Below, in pieces: positions 1 through 7,700 of a stretch of DNA of 23,294 nt. Position numbers and translations under genes: made by a program. The stretch comes from Segatella salivae DSM 15606. Lineage in GTDB: Bacteria > Bacteroidota > Bacteroidia > Bacteroidales > Bacteroidaceae. Location: contig NZ_GL629647.1 of assembly GCF_000185845.1 (NCBI RefSeq), positions 723,489 to 746,782 on the forward strand, read 5' to 3'. The notes below the pieces were generated by a model. The model had not been told where the DNA came from. It did no database searches and saw only the letters and a list, made by a program, of their open reading frames with translations. Each line of letters starts with the position of its first letter. Within the stretch, counting starts at the first letter, position 1.

Positions 1-17
1 GAGAGAGAGAGAGAGAG
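1..17. repeat. (GA)n dinucleotide tract at the window edge
   Basis: The window opens with at least eight GA units. The true length is unknown because the tract is cut by the edge. Read leftward, a frame with ATG at 86-84 stays open through the tract as alternating Ser-Leu codons, and a leftward promoter lies just upstream (131-161). The tract is therefore in either the leader or the first codons of a leftward gene that lies outside the window. Confidence 0.8.
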
Positions 18-130
18 TAGCAAATTATTTGGAACTACCAAATTATTGACGCAAAAATTTGCAAAGAAACTCAAATTTCCTTGCATGCTGTCATTACCTT
101 GATATGATATTGCTAATCTTTTCACGGCGG

Positions 131-161
131 CAAAGGTATAACAAAGTTCTGAAATAGCAAA
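131..161 (-). promoter_or_regulatory. Leftward Bacteroidetes-type promoter for a gene beyond the left edge
   Basis: On the minus strand TTTG (161-158) is followed after 19 nt by TACCTTTG (138-131). This matches the Bacteroidetes housekeeping promoter TTTG-N19-21-TAnnTTTG. Transcription would start near 124 and run off the left edge. No downstream gene can be confirmed. The only short leftward frame begins at 86. Confidence 0.55.
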
Positions 162-233
162 ATAATCTGAAAAGAAATATCAAAAAGCGCTATGATAAGG
201 GAGAAAACAAAACACCTCTCCTGCTCTTACGTC

Positions 234-333
234 ACCTCTCCCATGTCCTCTTTTGAGGAGAAGGAGAGGTAAATTAAGAAAACGCTCTACTAAACTCTAC
301 GCATTGAGGGTGTGCCTAAATAGACACACCCTC
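234..333. repeat. Left arm of a ~100-bp inverted repeat
   Basis: This stretch is an imperfect reverse complement of 701-800. The best-matching core (262-333 against 701-773) differs at only a few bases outside the hairpin loop. It contains a near-palindrome at 306-333: GAGGGTGTG, a 10-nt loop, CACACCCTC. The hairpin lies just after the stop of the 87-codon leftward gene and could end its transcript, although no T-tract follows. Bases 205-233 resemble the outer end of the other arm, with an insertion of about 20 nt between. Confidence 0.8.
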
Positions 334-338
334 TTATG

Positions 339-602
339 TTATATCATTATCACGAAGAGAAAATTAGTTATTTCCTTTTTACTTCCATTTGTGATGTGTT
401 TCATAGCAATGTTCATATCTCTGGCAATAACCTTTGCATCACGCTGAAAGTCCTCTCTGTCGCTACCTTGCAAATAGCGTTCGAATCGCCTTACAGACGT
501 CAGTCCAATTGACGATAGGAGACCTGTTCGCAAGGTTGGTCTTTGCTTCATGAGTTCCGATGTCGTTACTTGCTTGTGATTGATTTCTAAAACTATGTTC
601 AT
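339..602 (-). CDS. Small protein of unknown function, 87 aa, between inverted repeats
   Basis: I do not recognise this product. It is 87 aa, rich in Arg and Lys, with a likely helical, charged middle (SVRRFERYLQG, then DREDFQRDAKVIARDM) and a hydrophobic C-terminal end (NFLFVIMI). It has no signal peptide and no cysteines. A good leftward promoter lies 35 nt upstream (637-666), and the frame ends just before the hairpin at 306-333, so it looks like a self-contained transcription unit. An internal Met at residue 18 (MKQRPTLRTG) is an alternative start. It sits entirely inside a pair of inverted repeats of about 100 bp, which suggests a small cassette or a non-autonomous element. It could also be a chance frame; the promoter is the main argument that it is real. 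Confidence 0.5.
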   Translation of the reverse strand: MNIVLEINHKQVTTSELMKQRPTLRTGLLSSIGLTSVRRFERYLQGSDREDFQRDAKVIARDMNIAMKHITNGSKKEITNFLFVIMI

Positions 603-636
603 AACCTTTCGCGTTTGTTATAAAACAAATACGTTG

Positions 637-666
637 CAAATATAAGATTTTTATTGTGAAAACAAA
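637..666 (-). promoter_or_regulatory. Promoter of the 87-codon gene
   Basis: On the minus strand TTTG (666-663) and TATATTTG (644-637) are 18 nt apart, a slightly short version of the Bacteroidetes consensus. The predicted start near 630 leaves a leader of about 28 nt before the ATG at 602. Confidence 0.55.
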
Positions 667-700
667 AGTGAAAGCGCAATTATTTTTGCGTGGCGCTATA

Positions 701-800
701 GAGGGTGTGCCTAAATAGACACACCCTCAATGCGTAGAGTTTGCTAGAGCGTTTTCTTAATTTGCCTCTCCTACTCCTCAAAGAGAGGAACAGGAGAGGT
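701..800. repeat. Right arm of the ~100-bp inverted repeat
   Basis: This is the reverse complement, with a few mismatches, of 234-333. It contains the same 28-nt near-palindrome (701-728), in the same orientation on the + strand as the left copy. It begins 16 nt beyond the stop codon of the C69 peptidase gene, so its hairpin could also act as that gene's terminator. The outer part (764-800) is a run of CCTCTCC-like repeats. Confidence 0.8.
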
Positions 801-816
801 TTTTGTTTGGGGTGTG

Positions 817-2457
817 TTATGGTTCAGGCGTGAGTTCTTTCACTAACTTTCGTGCAAAGGCATTGGGGAAGCCGGGGCGTGAGACAGTGGCCCCGATTCC
901 TGTTTTTGTACGCACGAATTGTCCCTGCGCATCAGTGGGTTTCACGGCCATGTCGTTATATTTCACGATGAGATGAAAGGCGAGTTGTGTCCATCGTTTG
1001 AGCATGTGCTGTGCTTGTTGATTGCTGTAGTCATTGAGTTGTTTGAGTGCAGCTGGCTTGTCTGAGGCATAGAGGGCGCAGGCCTTTTGTTCAACCTCGG
1101 CTTGTTGTTTGAAATAATTTTGTTCGAGGCTATCGCGCACCGCTTTGAGTTCGGGGAACATCATGCTATAGCGCGGGTATACCATGTTGCTGACCCAGTT
1201 GCATACCCAGAAGGCATTTTTCATTGAGAAGGTAACGGCATCAGCTCCTGGGGTGTCATAACATTCGGGGATGAGGGTGTTGCCACAATAGATTGGGGTA
1301 TAGACAATCATGTTGCTATCGTCGTTTCCAAACCACAACACGCCACCGATTTCGCGTGGAAGCCATGAGCGCATTTCGCTGACAAAGGAGAAGGCTGTTT
1401 GTTGTGTGCTCACGGGTCGTTCGCTGAAATAGGTTTTGCCATCGACCTTAAAGGTGAGTGGTGAGGGTCGATAAGGCATTTGGTAGATGCCTCCGCCAAT
1501 ATCGAGTGAGTCCATGGCCAATGGCGTTCCTTCATAATGGTCGCGCATGGCTGCTTGCACATCTTGCACACTGAGTTTGTGGTTGGGCACTATCCATAGT
1601 GGCATGTCTTCGGCATTGGGATCAACGCCTTCGGCCCAAGGGAGATAGCGCGAGAAGTTGTCAGCGAAGTGGTTGAAGAAGGCCCACACGCGTGCATCAC
1701 AGAAGCGTCGGCCTGAGAAGTCGGGGCGTGCATAGGTCATTTTCCAGTTAAATTCGTTGTCAGCGCCTTTGAACCATCCTTTGCTTCGTGCGAACGACAC
1801 TACGTTTTTACTATAGATTACATTCTTTTTGTCGTTCATATTGAAGCGTCCGATACGGCTTTGGTTGGCGTGTGCGCAGATAGCGTTGTCGGGGATGCGT
1901 TGTGCCACCCACACCACTTTTTTGCTTGCTGGTCCGCATCCCATCATCTCCATTATCCATGCTTCGTTAGGGTCGCAAATGGTGAAGGTTTCGCCCTCGC
2001 TGTTATATCCATAGGTTTCTACCAGATTGGTCATCACGCGGATAGCTTCTCGGGCTGTGCGTGAGCGTTGCAGGGCAATATAGATGAGACTGCCATAGTC
2101 GAGTATGCCTGTGGAGTCGACCATCTCTTCGCGCCCACCATACGTGGTTTCGCCGATAGTTACTTGATATTCATTGATGTTTCCGATGACATTGTAGGTT
2201 ACTGGGGCTTCGGGAATTTCTCCTCTCAATTCGTGGGTTTCCCAATTATAAACGGGACGCATTTGCCCTTTTGCATGACGGCCTGCGGGATAGTGGGCTA
2301 AGCCAAGGAACATGCCATAGCTATCGGCATTATACGTGCAGATGACGCTTCCGTTGACACTTGCCTTCTTGCCTACAATGAAGTTGGTGCAGGCGTGTGA
2401 GACTGATGCATAGAGCATGAGTCCTAAGGCTAAAAGAATGGGTTTATTGATATTCAT
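817..2457 (-). CDS. Secreted C69-family dipeptidase (PepD-like)
   Basis: A peptidase of MEROPS family C69, which hydrolyses dipeptides with an N-terminal nucleophile cysteine. It is 546 aa, within the usual 500-600 of the Bacteroidetes members. Residues 1-22 are a signal peptide ending in SHA. Cys23 follows directly in the motif CTNFIVGKKAS, so signal cleavage would itself expose the catalytic N-terminal cysteine. The rest shows the family's conserved blocks, for example YGYNSEGETFTICDPNEAW near 150-168 and ICAHANQSRIG near 194-204. It probably acts in the periplasm on short peptides, supplying amino acids to a peptide-using anaerobe. It is the last gene of the leftward cluster, 56 nt after the 75-aa gene. 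I see no clear promoter in that gap, so read-through is likely. Family assignment is secure; substrate is not known. Confidence 0.92.
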   Translation of the reverse strand: MNINKPILLALGLMLYASVSHACTNFIVGKKASVNGSVICTYNADSYGMFLGLAHYPAGRHAKGQMRPVYNWETHELRGEIPEAPVTYNVIGNINEYQVTIGETTYGGREEMVDSTGILDYGSLIYIALQRSRTAREAIRVMTNLVETYGYNSEGETFTICDPNEAWIMEMMGCGPASKKVVWVAQRIPDNAICAHANQSRIGRFNMNDKKNVIYSKNVVSFARSKGWFKGADNEFNWKMTYARPDFSGRRFCDARVWAFFNHFADNFSRYLPWAEGVDPNAEDMPLWIVPNHKLSVQDVQAAMRDHYEGTPLAMDSLDIGGGIYQMPYRPSPLTFKVDGKTYFSERPVSTQQTAFSFVSEMRSWLPREIGGVLWFGNDDSNMIVYTPIYCGNTLIPECYDTPGADAVTFSMKNAFWVCNWVSNMVYPRYSMMFPELKAVRDSLEQNYFKQQAEVEQKACALYASDKPAALKQLNDYSNQQAQHMLKRWTQLAFHLIVKYNDMAVKPTDAQGQFVRTKTGIGATVSRPGFPNAFARKLVKELTPEP

Positions 2458-2491
2458 AGTGATATAGTGTTATAATTCTTACGTTCAAAAT

Positions 2492-2519
2492 ATTACATGT
2501 TACATATTACATGTTACAT
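2492..2519. repeat. Tandem 14-bp direct repeat
   Basis: ATTACATGTTACAT occurs twice in perfect tandem (2492-2505 and 2506-2519), in the gap between the 75-aa gene and the C69 peptidase gene. The stop codon of the 75-aa gene (2516-2514) lies inside the second copy. Next to it (2533-2551) is a short run of AATGAGG repeats. Confidence 0.85.
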
Positions 2520-2741
2520 TAAGCTCGATATGTTAATGAGGAATGAGGAATGTATCCTTATTTTTCCTTTTTCGACAAAAGCTTTTCCTCCTATCCATTC
2601 AGTCATGGCAGGCTCACCATTGAACGTATAACTGTTCAACACCTCATTGCCACAGACTTCGACAACGGCATGATGCAACGTGTGGCCATCGTCGAAGACG
2701 ACTTCATGAAAAGCCAATCGGCGCACGTTATGGTTTGGCAT
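2514..2741 (-). CDS. Conserved-looking small protein, unknown function, 75 aa
   Basis: I cannot name a domain. The ATG lies 2 nt after the stop of the DUF4296 gene, so it is almost certainly translated with the lspA cluster. The protein is soluble-looking with alternating hydrophobic strands (RRLAFHEVVFDDGHTLHHAVVE) and an Asn-Ser-Tyr / Glu-Pro-Ala-Met-Thr-Glu-Trp segment around 35-50. This resembles short Bacteroidales proteins starting MPNH-VRRL that I believe occur in this context, but I could not check. The last 15 or so codons are read from the AATGAGG and ATTACATG low-complexity repeats, so the C-terminus may have been rewritten by repeat insertion or expansion. Function should not be guessed. 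Confidence 0.65.
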   Translation of the reverse strand: MPNHNVRRLAFHEVVFDDGHTLHHAVVEVCGNEVLNSYTFNGEPAMTEWIGGKAFVEKGKIRIHSSFLINISSLM

Positions 2742-2743
2742 GG

Positions 2744-3646
2744 CTATCTTGTGCTGGGCTGGCGCTCGGGTATCATGGCGTCGGCAGGGGGAGGCGGTGC
2801 CTGCCCCTGGCGGTTAGAATCACGCGCGAGGCTATCTGTTTTCATCTTCTCGGTGGGCTTTTCCTTATTAGTGTGCATGCGGAAGAGTTTGACTGCACTG
2901 ATAATCATCAGTTTGAGTGTTGTGGTGTTTTCTCCAGGGCTCTGACTTCGGTTGAGCAGGAAGAAACCATTGACAGCTTTGATACCTAACCGATTGTCAT
3001 CATAGATAGTGAGGGTGTTGTGGCCTGCTGATGAGATGTGAATGGTTTGTGAGGCTATGCTATCGTTGTTGAATGTGACTGAAAGCATTGCCACGCCATC
3101 ACGCATGCCATCTTGATAGATGAAATCGGTGTTAAAGTCGAGCATGAGCTGGTCTCCTTTATGGAAAGACGAGTCGGTTTTGAGACTGAAACTATAAAGG
3201 TTGAAGGGTTTTTGCGGGGCAAGCACCATTGAGGTTTGGCCGTGCCACACATTTGCCGTGTCACCTTTGAGCCCTACATTGGCAAAAGCGTCTCCGGCGG
3301 CGCCTCCGAGTGCCGTGGCTTCGTCGTTAAACCGCTTGGCAAGGTGCTCGTAAATGGTTTTCAAACGCTCGGTGTGACGCATGTAGTAGACCAGAGACGA
3401 ATCAAATTGGGCTTGGGTATAGCCATATTTCTCAAGTACGGCCGCATGATATTTGATGATGTTGAGTGAATCATTGCCCGAAGTGCCAGCCATAGCGTCG
3501 GCCAAGTGCCAATCATAGAGCATGTCTTCCAGTTCAGATGGCTGTATATACTCGGAGGGAACATTAGGACGGCATCCGACAATGAACATCACGAGGCATC
3601 CAAGCACCAAACTTGTGAACGACTTGTGTATCGTGTGCATTTTCAT
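2744..3646 (-). CDS. DUF4296 lipoprotein
   Basis: A 300-aa lipoprotein of the Bacteroidetes DUF4296 family. The N-terminus has a hydrophobic segment and the lipobox-like FIVGC, making Cys25 the lipidated residue. The DUF4296 region spans roughly residues 28-115 (SEYIQPSELEDMLYDWHLAD, then a helical YYMRHTERLKTIYEHLAKRF). The remainder is probably beta-rich, and the last 40 residues are a charged, proline-rich tail. The ATG overlaps the lspA stop by 4 nt (3643-3646). This family is regularly encoded next to lspA in Bacteroidetes, and LspA is the enzyme that cleaves lipoprotein signal peptides, so the pairing is sensible, but its role is unknown. Confidence 0.85.
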   Translation of the reverse strand: MKMHTIHKSFTSLVLGCLVMFIVGCRPNVPSEYIQPSELEDMLYDWHLADAMAGTSGNDSLNIIKYHAAVLEKYGYTQAQFDSSLVYYMRHTERLKTIYEHLAKRFNDEATALGGAAGDAFANVGLKGDTANVWHGQTSMVLAPQKPFNLYSFSLKTDSSFHKGDQLMLDFNTDFIYQDGMRDGVAMLSVTFNNDSIASQTIHISSAGHNTLTIYDDNRLGIKAVNGFFLLNRSQSPGENTTTLKLMIISAVKLFRMHTNKEKPTEKMKTDSLARDSNRQGQAPPPPADAMIPERQPSTR

Positions 3647-4290
3647 TTTCTCTTCAATGCTCGTTTAATGGTATCTGAGAGCTGTTCCATCTCCTGGCGA
3701 TAGAACAGGAAAAACAACACTATGCCTACGGAGATACATGCATCTGCAAAGTTGAACACGGGTGAGAAGAAGATGAATTCTTCTCCTCCCTTGAAGGGAA
3801 CCCACGAAGGATAGGTGGTTACAATCATGGGAAAATAGAACATGTCGACCACCTTGCCTTGCAAGAAGGAGGCATACCCTGTTCCAAAGGGCACAAAGCC
3901 GGCCACACTGAAAGGTGTAGAGGCATTGAAGATGAGTCCATAGAACATGGAATCGAGGATGTTTCCCACTGCACCGGCAAGAATCATCGACAACACGACG
4001 ATGTATCCCGTGGTGTGTTTTTGCTTGAGCACCTGCCGAATATACCATCCGATAGCGGTGATGGCTACAAGACGGAAAAGACTGAGCACCAGTTTATTGA
4101 AGAAGGTCATGCCATAGGCCATACCATTGTTTTCAACAAAGCTGATGTAGAACCAATCGGTGATGTGAACAGACTCACCAAGACTGAAATGGGTCTTGAC
4201 CTCAATCTTAATAACCTGATCTATGAGAAGAATGGCAGTGATTAAGATAAAGGCCAGGACACCATCGGATAAGATTTTGTTTGTTTTCAT
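3643..4290 (-). CDS. lspA: Lipoprotein signal peptidase (signal peptidase II)
   Basis: LspA is the inner-membrane aspartyl protease that removes the signal peptide of lipidated prolipoproteins. It is 215 aa, longer than the ~165 of E. coli because of an insert around 120-170, usual for Bacteroidetes. Membrane segments are visible near 10-28, 65-85, 95-112 and 180-198. Family motifs are present in order: IDQVIKI (23-29), FVENNGMAYGM (51-61), GAVGNILD with catalytic Asp113, VVDMFYFP (147-154) and FNFADACISVG with catalytic Asp183. The start overlaps the stop of the dksA-like gene by 4 nt (4287-4290), implying coupled translation. The alternative-frame open stretches here are shadows. Identity is very secure. 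Confidence 0.97.
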   Translation of the reverse strand: MKTNKILSDGVLAFILITAILLIDQVIKIEVKTHFSLGESVHITDWFYISFVENNGMAYGMTFFNKLVLSLFRLVAITAIGWYIRQVLKQKHTTGYIVVLSMILAGAVGNILDSMFYGLIFNASTPFSVAGFVPFGTGYASFLQGKVVDMFYFPMIVTTYPSWVPFKGGEEFIFFSPVFNFADACISVGIVLFFLFYRQEMEQLSDTIKRALKRK

Positions 4291-4670
4291 TTCTTTCTTG
4301 CGTTCTTCGATGCCACGCTCAAGGTGGCATGAGGCACGATACGGAGACGTTCCTTAGGAATCAATTCGCCTGTTATGCGGTCAATTCCATAGGTTTTGTT
4401 TTCGATTCTGAGCAAAGCGCCCTCTAAAGCTCTAATGAATTTTTGCTGACGTTGTGACATTTGAATCATTTCTTCTTTGCTTTGGTTGGCACTTCCCTCA
4501 TCGAGCACCTTATTATAGGTGGGTGAAGTGTCGTCAATGCCATTGCCGTCTTTGTTCATCAACTGATTCATCAGTGCTGTGTATTCCGTACGAGCAACTT
4601 TCAATTTGTCATTAATGATAGAACGGAACTCTTCCAATTCCTCATCTGAGTAACGTGCTTTCTTGTCCAT
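4287..4670 (-). CDS. DksA/TraR-family protein lacking zinc-finger cysteines
   Basis: A 127-aa protein of the DksA/TraR family, whose members bind RNA polymerase through its secondary channel and modulate promoters together with ppGpp. Residues 8-90 form the long helical coiled coil, with acidic residues near its tip (GNGIDDTSP, then VLDEGSANQS). Residues 94-117 correspond to the zinc-finger region (YGIDRITGELIPKERL, then PHATLS). The usual CxxC pairs are missing: Asp96 and Thr99 take the place of the first pair, and the whole protein contains no cysteine. Zinc binding is therefore not expected, and the fold must be held without metal. It is encoded between ileS (83 nt away) and lspA (4-nt overlap), a standard Bacteroidetes order. 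Family call is good; effect on transcription is inferred only. Confidence 0.88.
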   Translation of the reverse strand: MDKKARYSDEELEEFRSIINDKLKVARTEYTALMNQLMNKDGNGIDDTSPTYNKVLDEGSANQSKEEMIQMSQRQQKFIRALEGALLRIENKTYGIDRITGELIPKERLRIVPHATLSVASKNARKK

Positions 4671-4753
4671 AGGTTATTAAATTTTTAATTATTATAAAAG
4701 AAAGAGTTGGTGGCTACAGGAAGTTACTCTCATGGCCACCAATAAGCTCTTTA

Positions 4754-7700
4754 TTAGTTTTTCTCTACAAGGATGTTGAGTTTGAAGTCATCAAACTCAG
4801 TCTCAACACCCTGATTGTCGGCTATCTTGATGTCGTTGGCCAGCACCTGACTTTTAATCATCTCGCCAAACGATTCTATGGCAGCGTCGGTTTGCTCATT
4901 CGGGGCCACGGTTACAAGAATGCGATCGGTAATCTCAAGTCCTGTTTCCTTACGCAGATTCTGAATGCGATTAATCAGTTCGCGTGCCATACCTTCGCGT
5001 TTCAACTCTTCGGTCAACTCTACCTCGAGTGCCACCGTCAGATTGCCCTCATTGCTCACCAACCAACCAGGAATATCCTCGCTGATAATGTCTACATCAG
5101 ATGCCTCTACGGTCACCGCCTGGCCCTCTACCTCAAAGCTAATGCTTCCCGAGGTTTCGAGCAAGGCAATCTCGTCTTGGTTGAGCGCATCCATGTGGGC
5201 AGCTACAGCCTTCATGAGTTTGCCAAACTTCTTGCCCATGACTCGGAAATTGCACTTGATTTTCTTCACGAGCATGCCTTGGCCTTCTACAAACACGAGT
5301 TCCTTCACATTAACCTCATTCTTGATGAGGTCGGCCACAGCCTCTATGTGTTGTTTCTGTTCAGCATCAATGGCAGGAATCATTATCTGAGCCAGTGGCT
5401 GACGCACCTTGATGTTTACCTTTCGGCGTAAGGCAAGCGTCATTGAGGTTATCTTCTGTGCCATACCCATTCGGATTTCGAGGTCGGCATCTATTGCCTG
5501 CTCATCAGCTACAGGGAAATGGTCGAGATGCACGCTCTCTAACTTGCCTCCCAAGTCGTGATAGAGTTCGTCGGCATAGAATGGAGCAAATGGAGCCATC
5601 AATTTAGCCACAGTCATCAGGCAGGTATAAAGTGTCTGATAAGCCGAAAGCTTGTCTTGGCTCATCTCTGTACCCCAGAAACGCTTACGATTCAGACGCA
5701 CATACCAGTTACTCAAATCGTCGTTCACAAAGGCATCTATCAATCGGCCAGCACGTGTGGGGTCGAAGTTTTCCAATTCGTGCTCAACACCCTTTATCAG
5801 AGAGTTGGCTTTGGAAATTATCCAACGGTCAATCTCTGGGCGGTTTTCAAGAGCCACCTGCTTAGCCTCAGGGGCAAAGCCATCGACATTAGCATAGAGG
5901 GCAAAGAAACTATATGTATTATATAATGTTCCGAACAACTTACGGCGTGTCTCGTCTACTCCATTCGGGTCGAACTTCAAATTGTCCCAAGGCTCGGAGT
6001 TAGTCATCATATAGAAGCGTACAGGGTCGGCTCCATACTTGTCAATCATTTCAAATGGATTGGTCACATTGCCCACATGCTTGCTCATCTTGTTTCCTTT
6101 GGCATCAAGCACAAGGCCTGTAGAGATGACATTCTTGAAGGCCACATGATCAAACACCATTGTTGAAATGGCATGCAGGGTGAAGAACCAACCGCGTGTT
6201 TGGTCTACGCCCTCATTGATGAAGTCGGCAGGATAGTAAGCCGGAGGCACAGGGATGCCCTCATAGGTAGAAGTGACAAGCTCTCGACGATATCCGACTT
6301 CGCTCTTGCCTGTTGCTTTCAGTGCTTCAGGGGCAAGTTCACCCTCAAATGGATAGTGCTGTTGAGCATAAGGCATAGAGCCCGAGTCAAACCAAACGTC
6401 AATCAAATCGCTCTCACGCTTCATGGGTTCGCCAGCCTCGTTCACCAGCACGATATCATCTACGTATGGACGATGCAAGTCTACCTTATCATAATTTTCT
6501 TTTGAATAGTCTCCTGGAACAAAGCCATTGTCTTTCAGAGGATTGCTCTTCATGACTCCAGCAGCCACACTCTTCTCTACCTCAGCATAGAGTTCTTCTA
6601 TGCTTCCTATGCACTTCTCATTGCGTTTATCGTCTCGCCAGATAGGAAGAGGAGTTCCCCAGAAACGTGAACGTGAGAGGTTCCAGTCATTCAGATTCTC
6701 CAACCAATTGCCGAAACGCCCTGTTCCTGTGCTTTCAGGTTGCCAGCGAATGGTTTTATTGAGTTCCACCATACGCTCTTTCTTTGCCGTGTCTTTGATA
6801 AACCAGCTATCGAGCGGATAATATAGAATGGGTTTGTCTGTGCGCCAGCAATGTGGATAGTTGTGCACATGCTTTTCTATCTTGAAAGCCGTGCCCTCCT
6901 GTTTCATTTCCATGCAGATGACGATATTCAAGTCTTCATCTTTTTCACAGGCCTTCTTGTCCCAAACTCCATCAGGATTATATTTAGGGTCGTATGAGTT
7001 TTTCACATAGTCACCCGCATGATGTCCGTAAGCCTCTTTATCTACACAAGCCTTTATAAAGTTCTTGTCAAGGTCTTCTAATGCATAATATTTACCTTGT
7101 AAATCAACCATTGGGCGTGTCTCTCCCTGCTGGTTAATCAGATAAAGGGCTGGTATGTTAGCGTCTTTAGCCACTTTAGCATCGTCAGCACCAAAGGTTG
7201 GGGCAATGTGAACGATACCCGTACCATCTTCGGTAGTAACATAGTCACCCAAGATAACCCGGAAAGCTTCGCTATCCATTTCAACAAACTTATCACGACC
7301 ATCTTCGCTTGCAAACACCTTGTCGGCATGTGCCTCGGCATAGTCTTTCACAAACGCTGGTGAGAAGTCATCCACTTTCTCACAAGGCTTTACCCAAGGC
7401 ATGAGCTGACCATAATGAAGTCCTTCTAAGTCAGCACCTTTCATTCGGTCTACAATACGCCAAGGACATTGTTTCTTTTCTTTATCAAAAGCGCCAAGTT
7501 CACCCTCTTTTACTTCTTGCTCAGGATTAAGATAAGCGCTGACTCGACTCTCTGCCATGATTAGCGTCAGGGGCTGACCATCATAGAGATTATAAGTTTC
7601 GATGGCTACATAGTCTATCTTTGGACCTACACAAAGTGCCACGTTAGAAGGCAAAGTCCATGGTGTAGTGGTCCATGCAATGAAATAGGGCTTACCATGC

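Noticed and set aside
2550..2945. Rightward frame of 131 codons opposite the 75-aa and DUF4296 genes.
   Set aside because: It runs through low-complexity DNA and the reverse of a lipoprotein gene, with no promoter; the leftward operon explains the region.
4892..5431. Rightward open frame of 179 codons opposite ileS (and others at 4965, 5558, 6173).
   Set aside because: They are antisense shadows of the strongly conserved IleRS coding frame; no promoter or recognisable domain.
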